This document shows, in pieces, positions 37,275 through 47,530 of a DNA stretch of 64,000 nucleotides. The notes below the pieces were generated by a model. It made no database searches and was not told where the DNA came from. It saw only the letters and a program-made list of their open reading frames with translations. Origin of the DNA: Saprospiraceae bacterium (lineage in GTDB: Bacteria; Bacteroidota; Bacteroidia; Chitinophagales; Saprospiraceae); contig JAHDGJ010000003.1 in assembly GCA_020627705.1 (NCBI GenBank), positions 1 through 64,000 on the forward strand, written 5' to 3'. Numbering within the stretch: position 1 is the stretch's first letter; each line of letters begins with the position of its first letter. Both the position numbers and the translations under genes were made by a program.

Positions 37275-37967
37275 TTAATCGTTTCCTAACATTTGAAGTG
37301 CAAAATAAAGAAACATAACCAGCGCAGAAAGTGCTGCTGAAACGTAAGTCATTGCTGCCCACCAAAGCGCATCTTTTGCACCTTCGTACTCAGCGCCCAC
37401 TGTAGTTCCCGTATCATCCAACCAAGCGAGAGCTCTTCTTGAAGCATCGAATTCCACTGGTAAAGTAACCAAGCTGAATAAGGCAGTAACTCCAAAAGTA
37501 ATGGTCAAGGCAATCATAAACATACCGCCAATACCGCTTCCTGCTCCAGCCATTCCAAATATGAATCCCATAAAAAGCAACTGTTGGATTCTGGATGAGA
37601 ATTGAACCACAGGGACCAACTTAGATCTTGTTTGTAACATGCTGTATGCTGTAGCATGTTGTACCGCATGACCACATTCATGTGCTGCAACTGCTGCTGC
37701 GGCAACAGATCGGCCTTGATATACATCTGGACTCAAACTGATCGTTTTGGTCTGCGGATTGTAATGATCTGTAAGCATTCCTCGTCCTTGCGTAATTTTC
37801 ACGTCGTGAATATTATAATGCGCCATCATTGCTTGGGCAATTTCTGCCCCGGACATCCCACTGCTTGTAGGTACCCTGCTGTATTTTTTAAATTTACTTT
37901 TTAGTCTAGAACTGATCAAAAATCCCACTAGAGTAAAAAATCCAATTATTACGTAATAGAATATCAT
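37275..37967 (-). CDS. Neutral zinc metallopeptidase, YugP-like
   Basis: A 230-residue membrane protein with an N-terminal helix, the zinc motif HECGH (96-100) within AAAVAAHECGHAVQHA, and three further hydrophobic segments. This is the DUF/YugP family of putative membrane proteases. The conserved PxxxSGMSGAEIAQAMM opening fits. No substrate is known. It lies between serS and frr in one operon (15 and 30 bases apart). Confidence 0.88.
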   Translation of the reverse strand: MIFYYVIIGFFTLVGFLISSRLKSKFKKYSRVPTSSGMSGAEIAQAMMAHYNIHDVKITQGRGMLTDHYNPQTKTISLSPDVYQGRSVAAAAVAAHECGHAVQHATAYSMLQTRSKLVPVVQFSSRIQQLLFMGFIFGMAGAGSGIGGMFMIALTITFGVTALFSLVTLPVEFDASRRALAWLDDTGTTVGAEYEGAKDALWWAAMTYVSAALSALVMFLYFALQMLGND

Positions 37968-37982
37968 CTTGTATGTTTTTTT

Positions 37983-39263
37983 CTAATTAATAATATCAAA
38001 TCCGGTATACTTCCTTATGACCTCAGGTATAACGATTCCGTCACTGGTTTGGTTATTTTCTATCAACGAAGCCATAATCCTTGGTAAAGCCAAAGCACTT
38101 CCATTTAAAGTATGAACAAGGCTTTTTTTACCTTCCGTATCCTTAAATCGCATCTTCATACGATTGCTTTGAAAAGTTTCGAAATTCGAAACCGAACTCA
38201 CTTCGAGCCATCTTTTTTGTGCTGCCGAATATACCTCAAAATCATAAGTAAGGGCAGATGCAAAACTAAGGTCTCCACCACATAAACGCAAAATACGGTA
38301 TGGCAGTTCCAGTTTTTTAAGCAATCCTTCTACGTGAGCAAGCATTTGGTCTAAAACTTCATAAGATTTATCAGGATGAACCATTTGAACAATTTCTACT
38401 TTTTCAAATTGGTGCAAGCGATTTAATCCTTTAACGTCAGCTCCATACGAACCCGCCTCTCTTCTAAAACAGGGAGAAAAGGCAGTGTATTTTTTTGGAA
38501 GATCTGCTTGAGCTATGATTTCAGCCCTATGCATATTGGTCACTGGTACCTCTGCAGTTGGGATCAAATAAAAATTGTCTGTAGTACAATGATACATTTG
38601 TCCTTCTTTGTCAGGCAAATTTCCTGTACCTCTGGCTGAAGCTTCGTTTACCACAAATGGAGGGTTCAACTCCAAATAACCTGCATCTGAAGCTTCATTT
38701 AAAAAAAACTGTACCAAAGCTCTCTGAAGTTTGGCCCCTTTCCCCATATATACGGGAAATCCTGCCCCTGTAATTTTAACGCCTAATGCGAAATCGATCA
38801 GACTATACTTTTGAGCCAATTCCCAATGCGGTATGGCATCGGTACCCAAATCAGGTAATGCACCTTCTAATGCTTTAAAGACTTCATTATCCTCATCGGT
38901 TTGTCCATTGGGCACCAATTCGTTTGGAACATTGGGCACTTGATACAAGGATTCATTCAACATCTCTTGTACTTTTTTCATCTCAGCCTCTAAATCACCT
39001 GTCTTAATTTTCAAAGCACTTACCTCCCCTTTGAATTCGTTTGCTTTTTCGGCATTGCCTGATTTAAAGAGTTCGCCGATCTCTTTAGATTTTGCATTGA
39101 TTTGCGAAAGAAATTGATCGTTTTGAGTCTGCAAGGACTTCCTCTTATCATCAAGGGATATAATTTCATCCAAAATATTCATTTTAGATGCTTCCCATCC
39201 ACGTTTTGCTAACCCCTTGATTATCCGTTCTTTTTCTTCTCTTATAAATTGTACTTGCAACAT
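37983..39263 (-). CDS. serS: Seryl-tRNA synthetase
   Basis: Class II synthetase that charges tRNA-Ser and tRNA-Sec. The 426-residue protein has an N-terminal coiled-coil arm (about 25-105, rich in Lys/Glu). Motif 2 is FSPCFRREAGSYGADVKGLNRLHQFEKVE and motif 3 ALALPRIMASLIENNQTSDG. Length is standard. It is first in the operon with the YugP-like protease and frr. No leader peptide or T-box was seen upstream. Confidence 0.96.
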   Translation of the reverse strand: MLQVQFIREEKERIIKGLAKRGWEASKMNILDEIISLDDKRKSLQTQNDQFLSQINAKSKEIGELFKSGNAEKANEFKGEVSALKIKTGDLEAEMKKVQEMLNESLYQVPNVPNELVPNGQTDEDNEVFKALEGALPDLGTDAIPHWELAQKYSLIDFALGVKITGAGFPVYMGKGAKLQRALVQFFLNEASDAGYLELNPPFVVNEASARGTGNLPDKEGQMYHCTTDNFYLIPTAEVPVTNMHRAEIIAQADLPKKYTAFSPCFRREAGSYGADVKGLNRLHQFEKVEIVQMVHPDKSYEVLDQMLAHVEGLLKKLELPYRILRLCGGDLSFASALTYDFEVYSAAQKRWLEVSSVSNFETFQSNRMKMRFKDTEGKKSLVHTLNGSALALPRIMASLIENNQTSDGIVIPEVIRKYTGFDIIN

Positions 39264-39512
39264 ATTTTAGACGATTAAGTCAACAAAATTGCGACTTTAA
39301 ACATGGAGAAGGAAATTACAAACAAACTATTTCACAAATGATCAAAACAAACCAAGGGATATTCCTGAATTGTTAATTTTCACTTAATATCACATGGGAC
39401 TTTACTTTTTGAATAAAACAATCTAATTTTAGGTATTCACAATTAAAAACTCTTGTCTATAAGTTCATAGTTACACTTTAATCGAATTACATCATTGTTA
39501 AAGTTGTCAGCT

Positions 39513-40094
39513 ATGAGTTTAAAAAATCTCACGGATAGAGAGTTAATCCACGAATACTTAGGAGGAAAAGAAAAGGCATTTGAAGTCCTTTTAAATCGTC
39601 ACAGAGAAAAGATCTACACGTCTATTTATCTTTTTGTAAAAGATAGAAATAAGGCTGATGATATTTTTCAAGACGTGTTTATTAAAATCATCAAAACATT
39701 GCGTAAAGGAAATTATAACCATGAAGGCAAATTTGTCCAATGGGCTATGAGAATTTCTTACAACATGTGTGTTGATAATTTTAGAAAGAACAGAAGAAGA
39801 ACCAAAGTTAGTGCCACGGAGACCTTTGACATTTTTGATGTCCTAGAAAACAAGGATGATAATCAAGAGCTTACTATGATTAAAAATGAGGCGTACTCCA
39901 AAATCAAACAGCTCGTGGATCAATTGCCACCAGAACAAAGAGAAGTGGTAGTCTTGAGACATTATGCTGATATGAGCTTCAAAGAAATCTCGTTGCTGAC
40001 CCGAGTTTCTATTAATACGGCTCTAGGTAGAATGCGCTACGCTTTAATCAATATGAGAAAAATGGTTGAAAACAAAGAGTACCTATTACAGTAG
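39513..40094 (+). CDS. Sigma-70 family (ECF-type) RNA polymerase sigma factor
   Basis: A 193-residue sigma factor with region 2 (FEVLLNRHREKIYTSIYLFVKDRNKADDIFQDVFIKIIKTL, then FVQWAMRISYNMCVDNFRKNRR) and region 4 (LPPEQREVVVLRHYADMSFKEISLLTRVSINTALGRMRYALINMRK). The regulon is unknown; no anti-sigma gene is adjacent. ATG 39513 is preferred over an in-frame TTG at 39495. A hairpin terminator follows, so it is monocistronic. Confidence 0.93.
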   Translation: MSLKNLTDRELIHEYLGGKEKAFEVLLNRHREKIYTSIYLFVKDRNKADDIFQDVFIKIIKTLRKGNYNHEGKFVQWAMRISYNMCVDNFRKNRRRTKVSATETFDIFDVLENKDDNQELTMIKNEAYSKIKQLVDQLPPEQREVVVLRHYADMSFKEISLLTRVSINTALGRMRYALINMRKMVENKEYLLQ

Positions 40095-40131
40095 GTTTAA
40101 AGAATTAGCTTATATACAAACTATTTTGTAG

Positions 40132-40161
40132 AGGTGATGCTAAAGTGTGTCACCTTTTTTT
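40132..40161 (+). terminator. Terminator of the sigma factor gene
   Basis: AGGTGA (40132-40137) pairs with TCACCT (40150-40155), followed by a T-run. The stem is six base pairs with a 12-base loop, so it is weaker than the others in this window. Confidence 0.65.
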
Positions 40162-40242
40162 ATACCCCAACTCAAGACTTCAAAATGACCAAAAGATCGA
40201 ATAAGTCAATGTATTTTTGAACCTGCAAGTCCTCTTACTTTT

Positions 40243-41229
40243 ATGAAAAATGCTTTTTACTTACTCGTACTGCTCTTTATTGCATCCTGTAAAGGAGATT
40301 CCTCGCAAAAGGAGATAGTTAAAACGGGAGATGCTATTCTTGATCAAATGACTCAAGATATTTTGGACAAACCCTTAAAGCCAGATTTATATTTTACTAG
40401 AGCACAATACTTATACGAACAAGAAAATTATGAGCAAGCGCTTCAAGACATGCAAAAAGCGCTTCAAATAGATTCTATTAAGGCCGATTATTATCATTTG
40501 ACTGCGGATATACTTTTGGATTATTACCAATCAGATAATGCGCTTAAAGCAATGCAAAAAGCGGTGGCCTTGCATCCACAAAGGACTCCCTCGCTTTTGA
40601 AGCTGTCCGAACTCCAAATGATTCTCAAACAATATGACCCTTCTATCAAAACGATAAATGATATATTATTTTATGACCCTCAAAATGCGGAAGCCTATTT
40701 TATGCTCGGGATGAATTTTAAAGAACTCAATGATATACCCAAAGCAATCAATAGTTTCCAAACCGCAGTAGAAAACGATCCCGAACTAGTAGACGCATGG
40801 ATCATTTTAGGAGATCTTTATGATCAACAAAAAGACCTTAGAGCCATAGACTTTTATAATAATGCTGTTTCGGTAGCCCCAAAAAACATCCAAGCCCTTC
40901 ACAGCAAAGCCTTCTATCTACAAAATCATGGTAAAATTGATGAGGCGATAAGTATCTATGACCAAATTATTGATATTGATTTACATTATAAGGAGGCCCA
41001 CCTCAACAAAGGAATTCTTTTCATAGAAACCAAAAACTATGAAAATGCATATGAAGAATTCAACATTGTCTGCAAATCAAATCCAGTATATCCTCTGGGC
41101 TATTATTATCGAGGTGTGGCAAGTCAACTTAAAGGAGATATCGCTTCTGCTAAAAATGATTTTCAAAATTGTTTAAATCTAAATCCTGAATTTCAACGCG
41201 CTCAAGAAGCACTAAAGTCTATTCAATAA
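40243..41229 (+). CDS. Tetratricopeptide repeat lipoprotein
   Basis: A 328-residue lipoprotein (lipobox LLFIASC, Cys16) with about seven TPR units in register (LYFTRAQYLYEQENYEQALQ, AYFMLGMNFKELNDIPKAIN, AWIILGDLYDQQKDLRAIDF and others). The start recalls PilF/NlpI-type outer-membrane scaffold lipoproteins, but no specific partner can be named. It is flanked by terminators of unrelated genes. Confidence 0.87.
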   Translation: MKNAFYLLVLLFIASCKGDSSQKEIVKTGDAILDQMTQDILDKPLKPDLYFTRAQYLYEQENYEQALQDMQKALQIDSIKADYYHLTADILLDYYQSDNALKAMQKAVALHPQRTPSLLKLSELQMILKQYDPSIKTINDILFYDPQNAEAYFMLGMNFKELNDIPKAINSFQTAVENDPELVDAWIILGDLYDQQKDLRAIDFYNNAVSVAPKNIQALHSKAFYLQNHGKIDEAISIYDQIIDIDLHYKEAHLNKGILFIETKNYENAYEEFNIVCKSNPVYPLGYYYRGVASQLKGDIASAKNDFQNCLNLNPEFQRAQEALKSIQ

Positions 41230-41376
41230 CATAGAGGATTAGTAAATACAACACGTTTTCGCACTACTAAATTTTAAAATTCCTCTTTAGTGCACTGTAG
41301 AAGAAACCTATCTAAATATTAACATATTACGATTTTTTATAATATATTAGTATTCTCAAAACTCAAATACTCGATT

Positions 41377-41580
41377 ATGGCGATACTAAAAGTAATAGAA
41401 GTACTAGCGAATTCCAGCAAGAGTTGGGAAGACGCTACAGCGAATGCAATTAAAAGAGCTTCAAAATCTGTCAAGAACATTAAATCTGCTTTTGTACAGA
41501 GTCAATCTGTCACGGTTGCAGGCGGAAAAATAAAAGACTATAGAGTCAATGTAAAGATTACGTTTGAAGTTAAAGCGTAG
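41377..41580 (+). CDS. Dodecin
   Basis: Small flavin-binding protein that assembles as a hollow dodecamer and buffers FMN or riboflavin. The 67-residue sequence has the dodecin pattern KVIEVLANSSKSWEDATANAIKRASKSVKNI, then AFVQSQSVTVAGGKIKDYRVNVKITFEV. Length is typical. It is followed by an unusual long-loop structured terminator. Confidence 0.93.
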   Translation: MAILKVIEVLANSSKSWEDATANAIKRASKSVKNIKSAFVQSQSVTVAGGKIKDYRVNVKITFEVKA

Positions 41581-41592
41581 TTATAAAAATTT

Positions 41593-41666
41593 AAAGGCTG
41601 CCTAGAGAGTTATACCGCAATTCTCCGAATCCAAATATCTGAACAATATTTTTGGCAGCCTTTTTT
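41593..41666 (+). terminator. Structured terminator or small RNA 3' of dodecin
   Basis: An outer 10-bp perfect stem AAAGGCTGCC (41593-41602) with GGCAGCCTTT (41654-41663), followed by T residues to 41666. The 51-base loop encloses an inner hairpin, GAGAGTT (41605-41611) with AATTCTC (41619-41625) around ATACCGC. An ordinary terminator has a much shorter loop, so this may be a stable RNA domain. Confidence 0.6.
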
Positions 41667-41709
41667 CTCTTTCTTTCCGATCTACTAGATATTTCATTTA
41701 TCAACTCCT

Positions 41710-41717
41710 TACCTTTG
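41710..41717 (+). promoter_or_regulatory. Putative thrS promoter -7 box
   Basis: TACCTTTG matches TAnnTTTG and lies 24 bases before the thrS ATG, downstream of the dodecin terminator. It follows that the dodecin hairpin is not a thrS attenuator when this promoter is used. Confidence 0.6.
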
Positions 41718-41741
41718 TACGCTTAATTGAAGAGTAAGGTT

Positions 41742-43661
41742 ATGATCAACATCACTTTCCCAGACGGCAAAGTTCAACAATTTGAAAAAGGCACTTCGGC
41801 ACTAGAGATTGCAAATTCTATAAGTGAAGGGTTGGCGCGAAATGTACTTTCCGCAAATGTCAACGGAGAAATATGGGATGCCACAAGACCCATAAATACA
41901 GATGCTGAGCTCAAACTTTATACTTTCAAAGATCAAGAAGGCAAGGCAAGTTTCTGGCACTCAAGTGCTCACTTAATGGCCGAGGCGCTTCAAGCACTTT
42001 ATCCTCACACAAAATTTGGGATCGGTCCTTCGATCGATGCAGGGTTCTATTATGATGTGGATACAGGGGATAAAACGCTCGTTCCTGAAGACTTGATCCA
42101 AATAGAAAAGAAAATGATCGAGTTGGCTCGAGAAAAAAATCAATTCGTTCGTAAAGAAATTTCAAAAGACGAAGCAATTTCTTATTTCAAAGAAAAAGAA
42201 GACGAATACAAATTGGAGCTTCTGGAGGACCTCGAAGATGGTACGATCACATTTTATACGCAAGGGAGCTTCACGGATTTATGTCGTGGACCTCATATTC
42301 CTCATACTGGATTTATAAAGGCCACAAAGTTGACTGCTTTGGCTGGAGCGTATTGGAGAGGAGATGAAACGCGAAAGCAAATGACCAGAATCTATGGCGT
42401 AAGTTTTCCAAAACAAAAAGAACTAACCGAGCATCTTGAGCTAATTGAAGAAGCGAAAAAAAGAGATCATCGAAAATTGGGTAAGGAACTTGAGCTCTTT
42501 ATGTTTTCACAGCGCGTAGGATCAGGACTACCTATTTGGTTGCCAAAAGGTACTCAATTGCGAGAACGTCTTCAAAACTTTTTGCGAAGTGAGCAAGAGA
42601 AACGTGGCTATAAGATGGTGGTAACCCCACACATCGGTGCAAAAGAATTGTACGAAACTTCTGGGCACTATGAGAAGTACGGAGAAGATAGTTTTCAACC
42701 TATCAAGACCCCAAGAGATGGTGAAGAGTTTCTCCTAAAACCAATGAACTGCCCACACCATTGTGAAATTTTTGCCAATGCTCCCCACTCCTACAAGGAG
42801 CTCCCTTTAAGAATTGGTGAATTCGGTACAGTATACAGATATGAGCAAAGTGGAGAGTTACATGGCCTATCAAGAGTGAGAGGGTTTACCCAAGACGATG
42901 CACATATTTTTTGTACCCCAGAGCAAGTGAAAGGAGAGTTTTTAGACGTTTTAGATCTAACGACACATGTCCTAAATAAAATGGGCTTTGAAAACTTTAC
43001 CGCTCAGATTTCTTTGCGTGATCCAAATACTCCTGAGAAATATATTGGTTCTGATGAAAACTGGAAGACCGCCGAACAAGCCATTATTGATGCTTGCAGC
43101 GAGGTAGATTTAGAGACAGTTACCGAATATGGCGAAGCAGCATTCTATGGTCCGAAGTTGGACTTTATGATCAAAGATGCTTTGGGAAGATCTTGGCAGT
43201 TAGGGACTATACAAGTAGATTATAATCTTCCAGAAAGATTCGAACTAGAATATATAGGTTCAGACAATGCACCTCACAGACCTGTGATGATTCACCGAGC
43301 ACCCTTTGGTTCTATGGAACGCTTTATCAGTATTCTAATAGAACACACAGGAGGAAAGTTTCCTTTGTGGCTGACGCCAGATCAGTTTGCTCTATTACCC
43401 ATTTCTGATAGACTCATCCCCTATTGTAAAGAAATTGAAACAACCTTGGCAAAGCACGACATTAGAGGATTTATCGATGATCGTACGGAGTCAATCGGTA
43501 AAAAGATTCGAGACACTGAGCTAAAAAAAGTTCCAATCATGTTAATCATTGGAGATAAAGAACAAGAGGCCGGCAAAGTGTCTGTTCGTCTTCAAGGAGA
43601 TGGAGACAAAGGCACAATGACCATTGAAGAATTCGTTAGCTACTTTCAAACCATAATTTAA
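41742..43661 (+). CDS. thrS: Threonyl-tRNA synthetase
   Basis: Class II synthetase that charges tRNA-Thr. The 639-residue protein has an N-terminal TGS domain ([24 protein letters not shown]) and an editing domain with [16 protein letters not shown] and [12 protein letters not shown]. The catalytic core ([41 protein letters not shown]) and anticodon domain follow. ATG 41742 is chosen; the in-frame TTG at 41727 would extend it by five residues with no family support. The next gene starts six bases after its stop. Confidence 0.96.
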   Translation: MINITFPDGKVQQFEKGTSALEIANSISEGLARNVLSANVNGEIWDATRPINTDAELKLYTFKDQEGKASFWHSSAHLMAEALQALYPHTKFGIGPSIDAGFYYDVDTGDKTLVPEDLIQIEKKMIELAREKNQFVRKEISKDEAISYFKEKEDEYKLELLEDLEDGTITFYTQGSFTDLCRGPHIPHTGFIKATKLTALAGAYWRGDETRKQMTRIYGVSFPKQKELTEHLELIEEAKKRDHRKLGKELELFMFSQRVGSGLPIWLPKGTQLRERLQNFLRSEQEKRGYKMVVTPHIGAKELYETSGHYEKYGEDSFQPIKTPRDGEEFLLKPMNCPHHCEIFANAPHSYKELPLRIGEFGTVYRYEQSGELHGLSRVRGFTQDDAHIFCTPEQVKGEFLDVLDLTTHVLNKMGFENFTAQISLRDPNTPEKYIGSDENWKTAEQAIIDACSEVDLETVTEYGEAAFYGPKLDFMIKDALGRSWQLGTIQVDYNLPERFELEYIGSDNAPHRPVMIHRAPFGSMERFISILIEHTGGKFPLWLTPDQFALLPISDRLIPYCKEIETTLAKHDIRGFIDDRTESIGKKIRDTELKKVPIMLIIGDKEQEAGKVSVRLQGDGDKGTMTIEEFVSYFQTII

Positions 43662-43667
43662 GCAGAC

Positions 43668-45287
43668 TTGAAGCAAATTTTAATTGATCATCCGTTGCTG
43701 CTTTTATTTTTAGTAGCGGCTATTGGCTATTCTATAGGTAGTATTAAAATTAAAGGCAGTTCGCTTGGTGTTGCGGCCATTCTTTTTGTCGGTTTGGCAT
43801 TTGGGGCTACAAGCAAAGATTTTCAGATCCCCGAAATCATTTTCATGTTGGGTCTAGTCTTGTTTGTTTACTCAATAGGACTGAGCTCAGGAGATGCTTT
43901 TTTTAAATCTTACCAAAAAAACGGACTGCGAGATTTTCTTTTTATTATTTCCATGCTTCTCATCTCTGGTTTAATAGCCATTGGTGTCGGTTTTATATTT
44001 GGAATAGATCCAGCAAAAATCACAGGAATATATGCTGGGAGTACTACGAATACACCGGCCTTAGCAGGTATGTTGGATTATTTGGCAAGTAACGATTTAG
44101 CCCAATCTGTTCAATCAGACCATGTGGTAGTTGGTTATTCCTACAGTTATCCCATGGGTGTATTAGGCAGTATGATTGCTATAATTATACTCCAGTCTTT
44201 ACTCAAAATAAATTTCAAAAAAGAACTTGATGACTTAAAGTCTGAGTATCCTGTGGGTACAAACCTAACGTCAAGATCTATCGAAGTAATCAATGAACAG
44301 GCCATAGGTGTTGAGCTTAGAGACCTGAAAAAATCGCAAAAATGGAATGTCATATTCGGCAGGATGAACATCAGCGACACCATTTCTTTATCTAACTATG
44401 ACAAAAAATTTAAAAAGGGAGATCAAATTTTGGCGGTTGGCTCTGAAGAAGAATTATTGCGCGTAGCTAAGTTTATGGGAAGAGTTAGTGACAAAAGGGC
44501 CTGGCTAGGGAATGATTACGACTCGCGAAGAATATTTGTTTCTAACCCAGCAGTTGTGGGTAGAACCCTTGCCTCTTTAAACCTTGACGAAAAATATAGC
44601 GCTATAATTACAAGAATCAGAAGAGGAGATGTCGACATGTTGGCCAAAGGAAATACTATACTGCAACAAGGAGATCGAATCCGATTTGTTGCTCGACGTA
44701 AAGATTTAAAAGCACTAGCAAAATATTTTGGTGATTCGTATCAAGCAGTAAGTAAGGTTAATCTTTTCTCTTTTGGACTTGGTATTGGGATTGGATTGTT
44801 GCTTGGGTTAATCCAATTTTCGATAGGCGATTTTTTCTCTTTCAAACTTGGATATGCCGGGGGCCCACTTATTGTGGGATTGTTCTTAGGCGCCCTACGG
44901 CGAACTGGACCCATTGTTTGGTCTTTGCCCTATAGTGCAAACGTAACACTTCAGCAACTTGGACTTATATTATTGCTTTCTGCTGTAGGAGTGAGAGCTG
45001 GCAATGCCTTTGTAGAAAGCTTTACATCTGATGCCTTTGTTATGATTGGTGCAAGTGCCATAATCAGTATCCTTGGAGCCCTATTAACCTTATGGATAGG
45101 ATACAAATTTGTGAAAATTCCATTTACACTACTTATGGGTATGGTCTCCAATCAACCCGCAATTTTAGATTTCGCCAACGAACGAAGCGGCAACAACATT
45201 CCAACCTTTGGTTACACTATGATGTTTCCAATCGCCTTGATTGGAAAAATTGTTATTGCACAGTTGATTTATGTCTTACTTACATAG
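43668..45287 (+). CDS. AspT/YidE/YbjL-family putative transporter with TrkA-C domains
   Basis: Integral membrane antiporter-like protein of 539 residues. Two homologous blocks of about five membrane helices flank a central cytosolic region with two TrkA-C-like modules (around residues 195-360). The sequence SIGxxSGxxFF (YSIGLSSGDAFF) and AGSTTNTPALAGML are family marks, repeated near the end as GVRAGNAF and MVSNQPAIL. The substrate is unknown. The start is TTG at 43668, six bases after thrS, so cotranscription is likely. It converges on recQ with 11 bases between. Confidence 0.83.
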   Translation: MKQILIDHPLLLLFLVAAIGYSIGSIKIKGSSLGVAAILFVGLAFGATSKDFQIPEIIFMLGLVLFVYSIGLSSGDAFFKSYQKNGLRDFLFIISMLLISGLIAIGVGFIFGIDPAKITGIYAGSTTNTPALAGMLDYLASNDLAQSVQSDHVVVGYSYSYPMGVLGSMIAIIILQSLLKINFKKELDDLKSEYPVGTNLTSRSIEVINEQAIGVELRDLKKSQKWNVIFGRMNISDTISLSNYDKKFKKGDQILAVGSEEELLRVAKFMGRVSDKRAWLGNDYDSRRIFVSNPAVVGRTLASLNLDEKYSAIITRIRRGDVDMLAKGNTILQQGDRIRFVARRKDLKALAKYFGDSYQAVSKVNLFSFGLGIGIGLLLGLIQFSIGDFFSFKLGYAGGPLIVGLFLGALRRTGPIVWSLPYSANVTLQQLGLILLLSAVGVRAGNAFVESFTSDAFVMIGASAIISILGALLTLWIGYKFVKIPFTLLMGMVSNQPAILDFANERSGNNIPTFGYTMMFPIALIGKIVIAQLIYVLLT

Positions 45288-45298
45288 AATCTCCAATG

Positions 45299-47098
45299 CT
45301 AGTAACGATTGGTCAATTCCAAAACCGATTCACCATAGTCCTCCAACTTCTTTTCGCCAACTCCATTGACGGTTAATAAGCTCATTTTTGTTTTTGGAAC
45401 TGATGCGGCTATACCTTTTAGCGTCCGATCATTGAAAATAACATAAGGCGGCACCTTTTTCTCTTTGGCAATACGCAATCGCCAGGATTTTAATTGCGAA
45501 AATAATTCTTCATTGTATGCGCTAATGTCCACAGCATTCTTAACTGGCTTTTCTACTTTTTTCTTAGCAAGATCCACAAATTGAGCTAGTTCGACCTTAA
45601 ACTCGTCTTTTAAAACCTCATGAGAGAGCGGTGTAGTTTTTAATCTTGACGAATCCGAAAAGTCGATACTCAAAATTCCCTGGTTAATCATTTGGTTGAC
45701 GTAAAATACCCAATGCCTTTGAGGGACTTCTCTTCCTACACCGTAGGTCTTTAACTTATCTAATCCCAACTGCTTTACTTCATACTTATAGGAACCTCTT
45801 AACAGGTCCACCAGCAAAGATTGAGTAATGGATTGACCAGAACGAAGAATCCCCGAAATGGCCATCTTTGAGTACGTGGTACCATCAATATATTTTGGTG
45901 GTTCTAGACAGTTGTCACAATGTCCACATCCCTCTAATCGATATTCACCGAAATAATTCAAAATAAAATTGGTTCGACAATTAAAAGCATTTGCAAACTG
46001 CCACATCCGCTCAAGCTTCGCAGTTTGCACCTTCTTAAAAGTGTCCTCTGCTTGGCCTTCATCAATAAATTTCTTAAGCTGAATATAATCTCCCCAGCCG
46101 TAAAAAAGCAAGCTTTGGGAAGGTTCGCCATCTCGACCTGCTCTTCCAATCTCTTGATAAAAACTTTCGAGATTCTTAGGCATATTATAATGCACCACCC
46201 AACGAATATTGGGTTTATCAATGCCCATTCCGAATGCAATGGTAGCACACATTATCGTCAATTCATCTCGTTGAAATTTTTCTTGGACTTTGCTGCGGTC
46301 GTCTGCGGTTCTACCCGCATGATAATAATCAGCTTTATATCCTCGATCAGATAATTTTTTAGCCAGGTTCTCAGTATTCTTTCTACTGAGACAATAAATT
46401 ATTCCAGACAAATGATTTTGGTCATTTATAAACTGATAAATCTGATCTATCCTATTCTGTCCAGGTCGTACATTTATGGATATATTTCTCCGTTCAAAAC
46501 TCGAAAGAAACGTCCTGGGATTATCCAGCCTAAGTTGTTTTGCAATATCCGTTTGAGTGGCACTGTCGGCAGTTGCAGTTAGTGCAATAACTGGGATTTT
46601 AGGAAATTCCTTTTTAATGAAAGCCAGTTTGACATAATCAGGCCTAAAGTCATTTCCCCAAACACTAACACAGTGGGCTTCATCTATGGCAAATAAATCA
46701 ATCTTTAGGTTTTTTAGATAATGGTAATTGTCTTTGTTCAATATACCCTCCGGCGAAATATAAAGCAACTTTAATTCACCACTATTTAATTTGGCATTAA
46801 TTTTTGATCGCTCTTCAAAACCAATATTACTGTGCAGAGTGGCAGCCTCTACACCTAGTTGTTGTAACGCCAACACTTGATCATTCATCAATGCGATCAA
46901 AGGCGAGATAACAACTGTAAGCCCCTCCTGAATTATTGCTGGCAATTGATAACAAATGGATTTTCCTCCGCCCGTAGGCATAATGACCAAGGCATCTTTA
47001 CGATCCAAGACATGCCTTATGATTTCCTCTTGTTGAGGACGAAAATGGCTATAACCAAAAGTCGATTTGAGTACATCGAATAGCACACTGTTTGACAT
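45299..47098 (-). CDS. recQ: ATP-dependent DNA helicase RecQ
   Basis: 3'-to-5' DNA helicase of recombination and repair. The 599-residue protein has Walker A MPTGGGKS (40-47), the DEAH box (139-142) and the arginine-finger motif QEIGRAGRDG. A zinc-binding RQC region with Cys residues (CRTNF, CGHCDNC) and a C-terminal HRDC-like domain (about 525-595) follow. It stands alone, with the YeeE genes upstream on the same strand. Confidence 0.94.
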   Translation of the reverse strand: MSNSVLFDVLKSTFGYSHFRPQQEEIIRHVLDRKDALVIMPTGGGKSICYQLPAIIQEGLTVVISPLIALMNDQVLALQQLGVEAATLHSNIGFEERSKINAKLNSGELKLLYISPEGILNKDNYHYLKNLKIDLFAIDEAHCVSVWGNDFRPDYVKLAFIKKEFPKIPVIALTATADSATQTDIAKQLRLDNPRTFLSSFERRNISINVRPGQNRIDQIYQFINDQNHLSGIIYCLSRKNTENLAKKLSDRGYKADYYHAGRTADDRSKVQEKFQRDELTIMCATIAFGMGIDKPNIRWVVHYNMPKNLESFYQEIGRAGRDGEPSQSLLFYGWGDYIQLKKFIDEGQAEDTFKKVQTAKLERMWQFANAFNCRTNFILNYFGEYRLEGCGHCDNCLEPPKYIDGTTYSKMAISGILRSGQSITQSLLVDLLRGSYKYEVKQLGLDKLKTYGVGREVPQRHWVFYVNQMINQGILSIDFSDSSRLKTTPLSHEVLKDEFKVELAQFVDLAKKKVEKPVKNAVDISAYNEELFSQLKSWRLRIAKEKKVPPYVIFNDRTLKGIAASVPKTKMSLLTVNGVGEKKLEDYGESVLELTNRY

Positions 47099-47115
47099 AC
47101 TCTACGTTAATTTTC

Positions 47116-47529
47116 TTAATGTGGTAGTTTGTTTTTTAGTGCTCCATAGAGCATTGCCCCAAAAAGAGCGGCTAGTAAAACAATAATAAAACCAAGGTTT
47201 CCAGCTCCTATCAAAACATAAATTGGTCCAGGACAAGCCCCCGTGATAGCCCACCCAAGTCCAAACAACGAGCCACCAACGATGCTTGCAAGGTATGTTT
47301 TAGGCTTGTCTTCAAAAACTATTTTTTGCCCTTCCAAATTCCTAGCCTCTGCCTTTTTAATTACAACATGGATTAATACACCCAATACCACCGTAACACC
47401 AATGATGCCATACATGTGAAAACTTTCGAAGAGAAACATCTCTTGTATTCTATACCAGCTGATGGCTTCAGACTTAAACATGGTAATGCCAAAAAATATC
47501 CCGATAAAAAGAAAGATTAATTTTTTCAT
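47116..47529 (-). CDS. YeeE/YedE-family (DUF6691-like) sulfur transport protein
   Basis: A 137-residue membrane protein with four helices and the conserved cysteine motif FGLGWAITGACPGP. It corresponds to one half of the YeeE/TsuA-type transporter for thiosulfate or other reduced sulfur. The other half is the next gene upstream, one base away, so the two probably form one complex. Third in the operon with the MBL-rhodanese protein. Confidence 0.85.
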   Translation of the reverse strand: MKKLIFLFIGIFFGITMFKSEAISWYRIQEMFLFESFHMYGIIGVTVVLGVLIHVVIKKAEARNLEGQKIVFEDKPKTYLASIVGGSLFGLGWAITGACPGPIYVLIGAGNLGFIIVLLAALFGAMLYGALKNKLPH

Positions 47530-47530
47530 A

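Noticed and set aside
41581-41741. A thrS attenuator formed by the hairpin after dodecin
   Set aside because: A good promoter box lies between the hairpin and thrS, and no Thr-rich leader frame is present.
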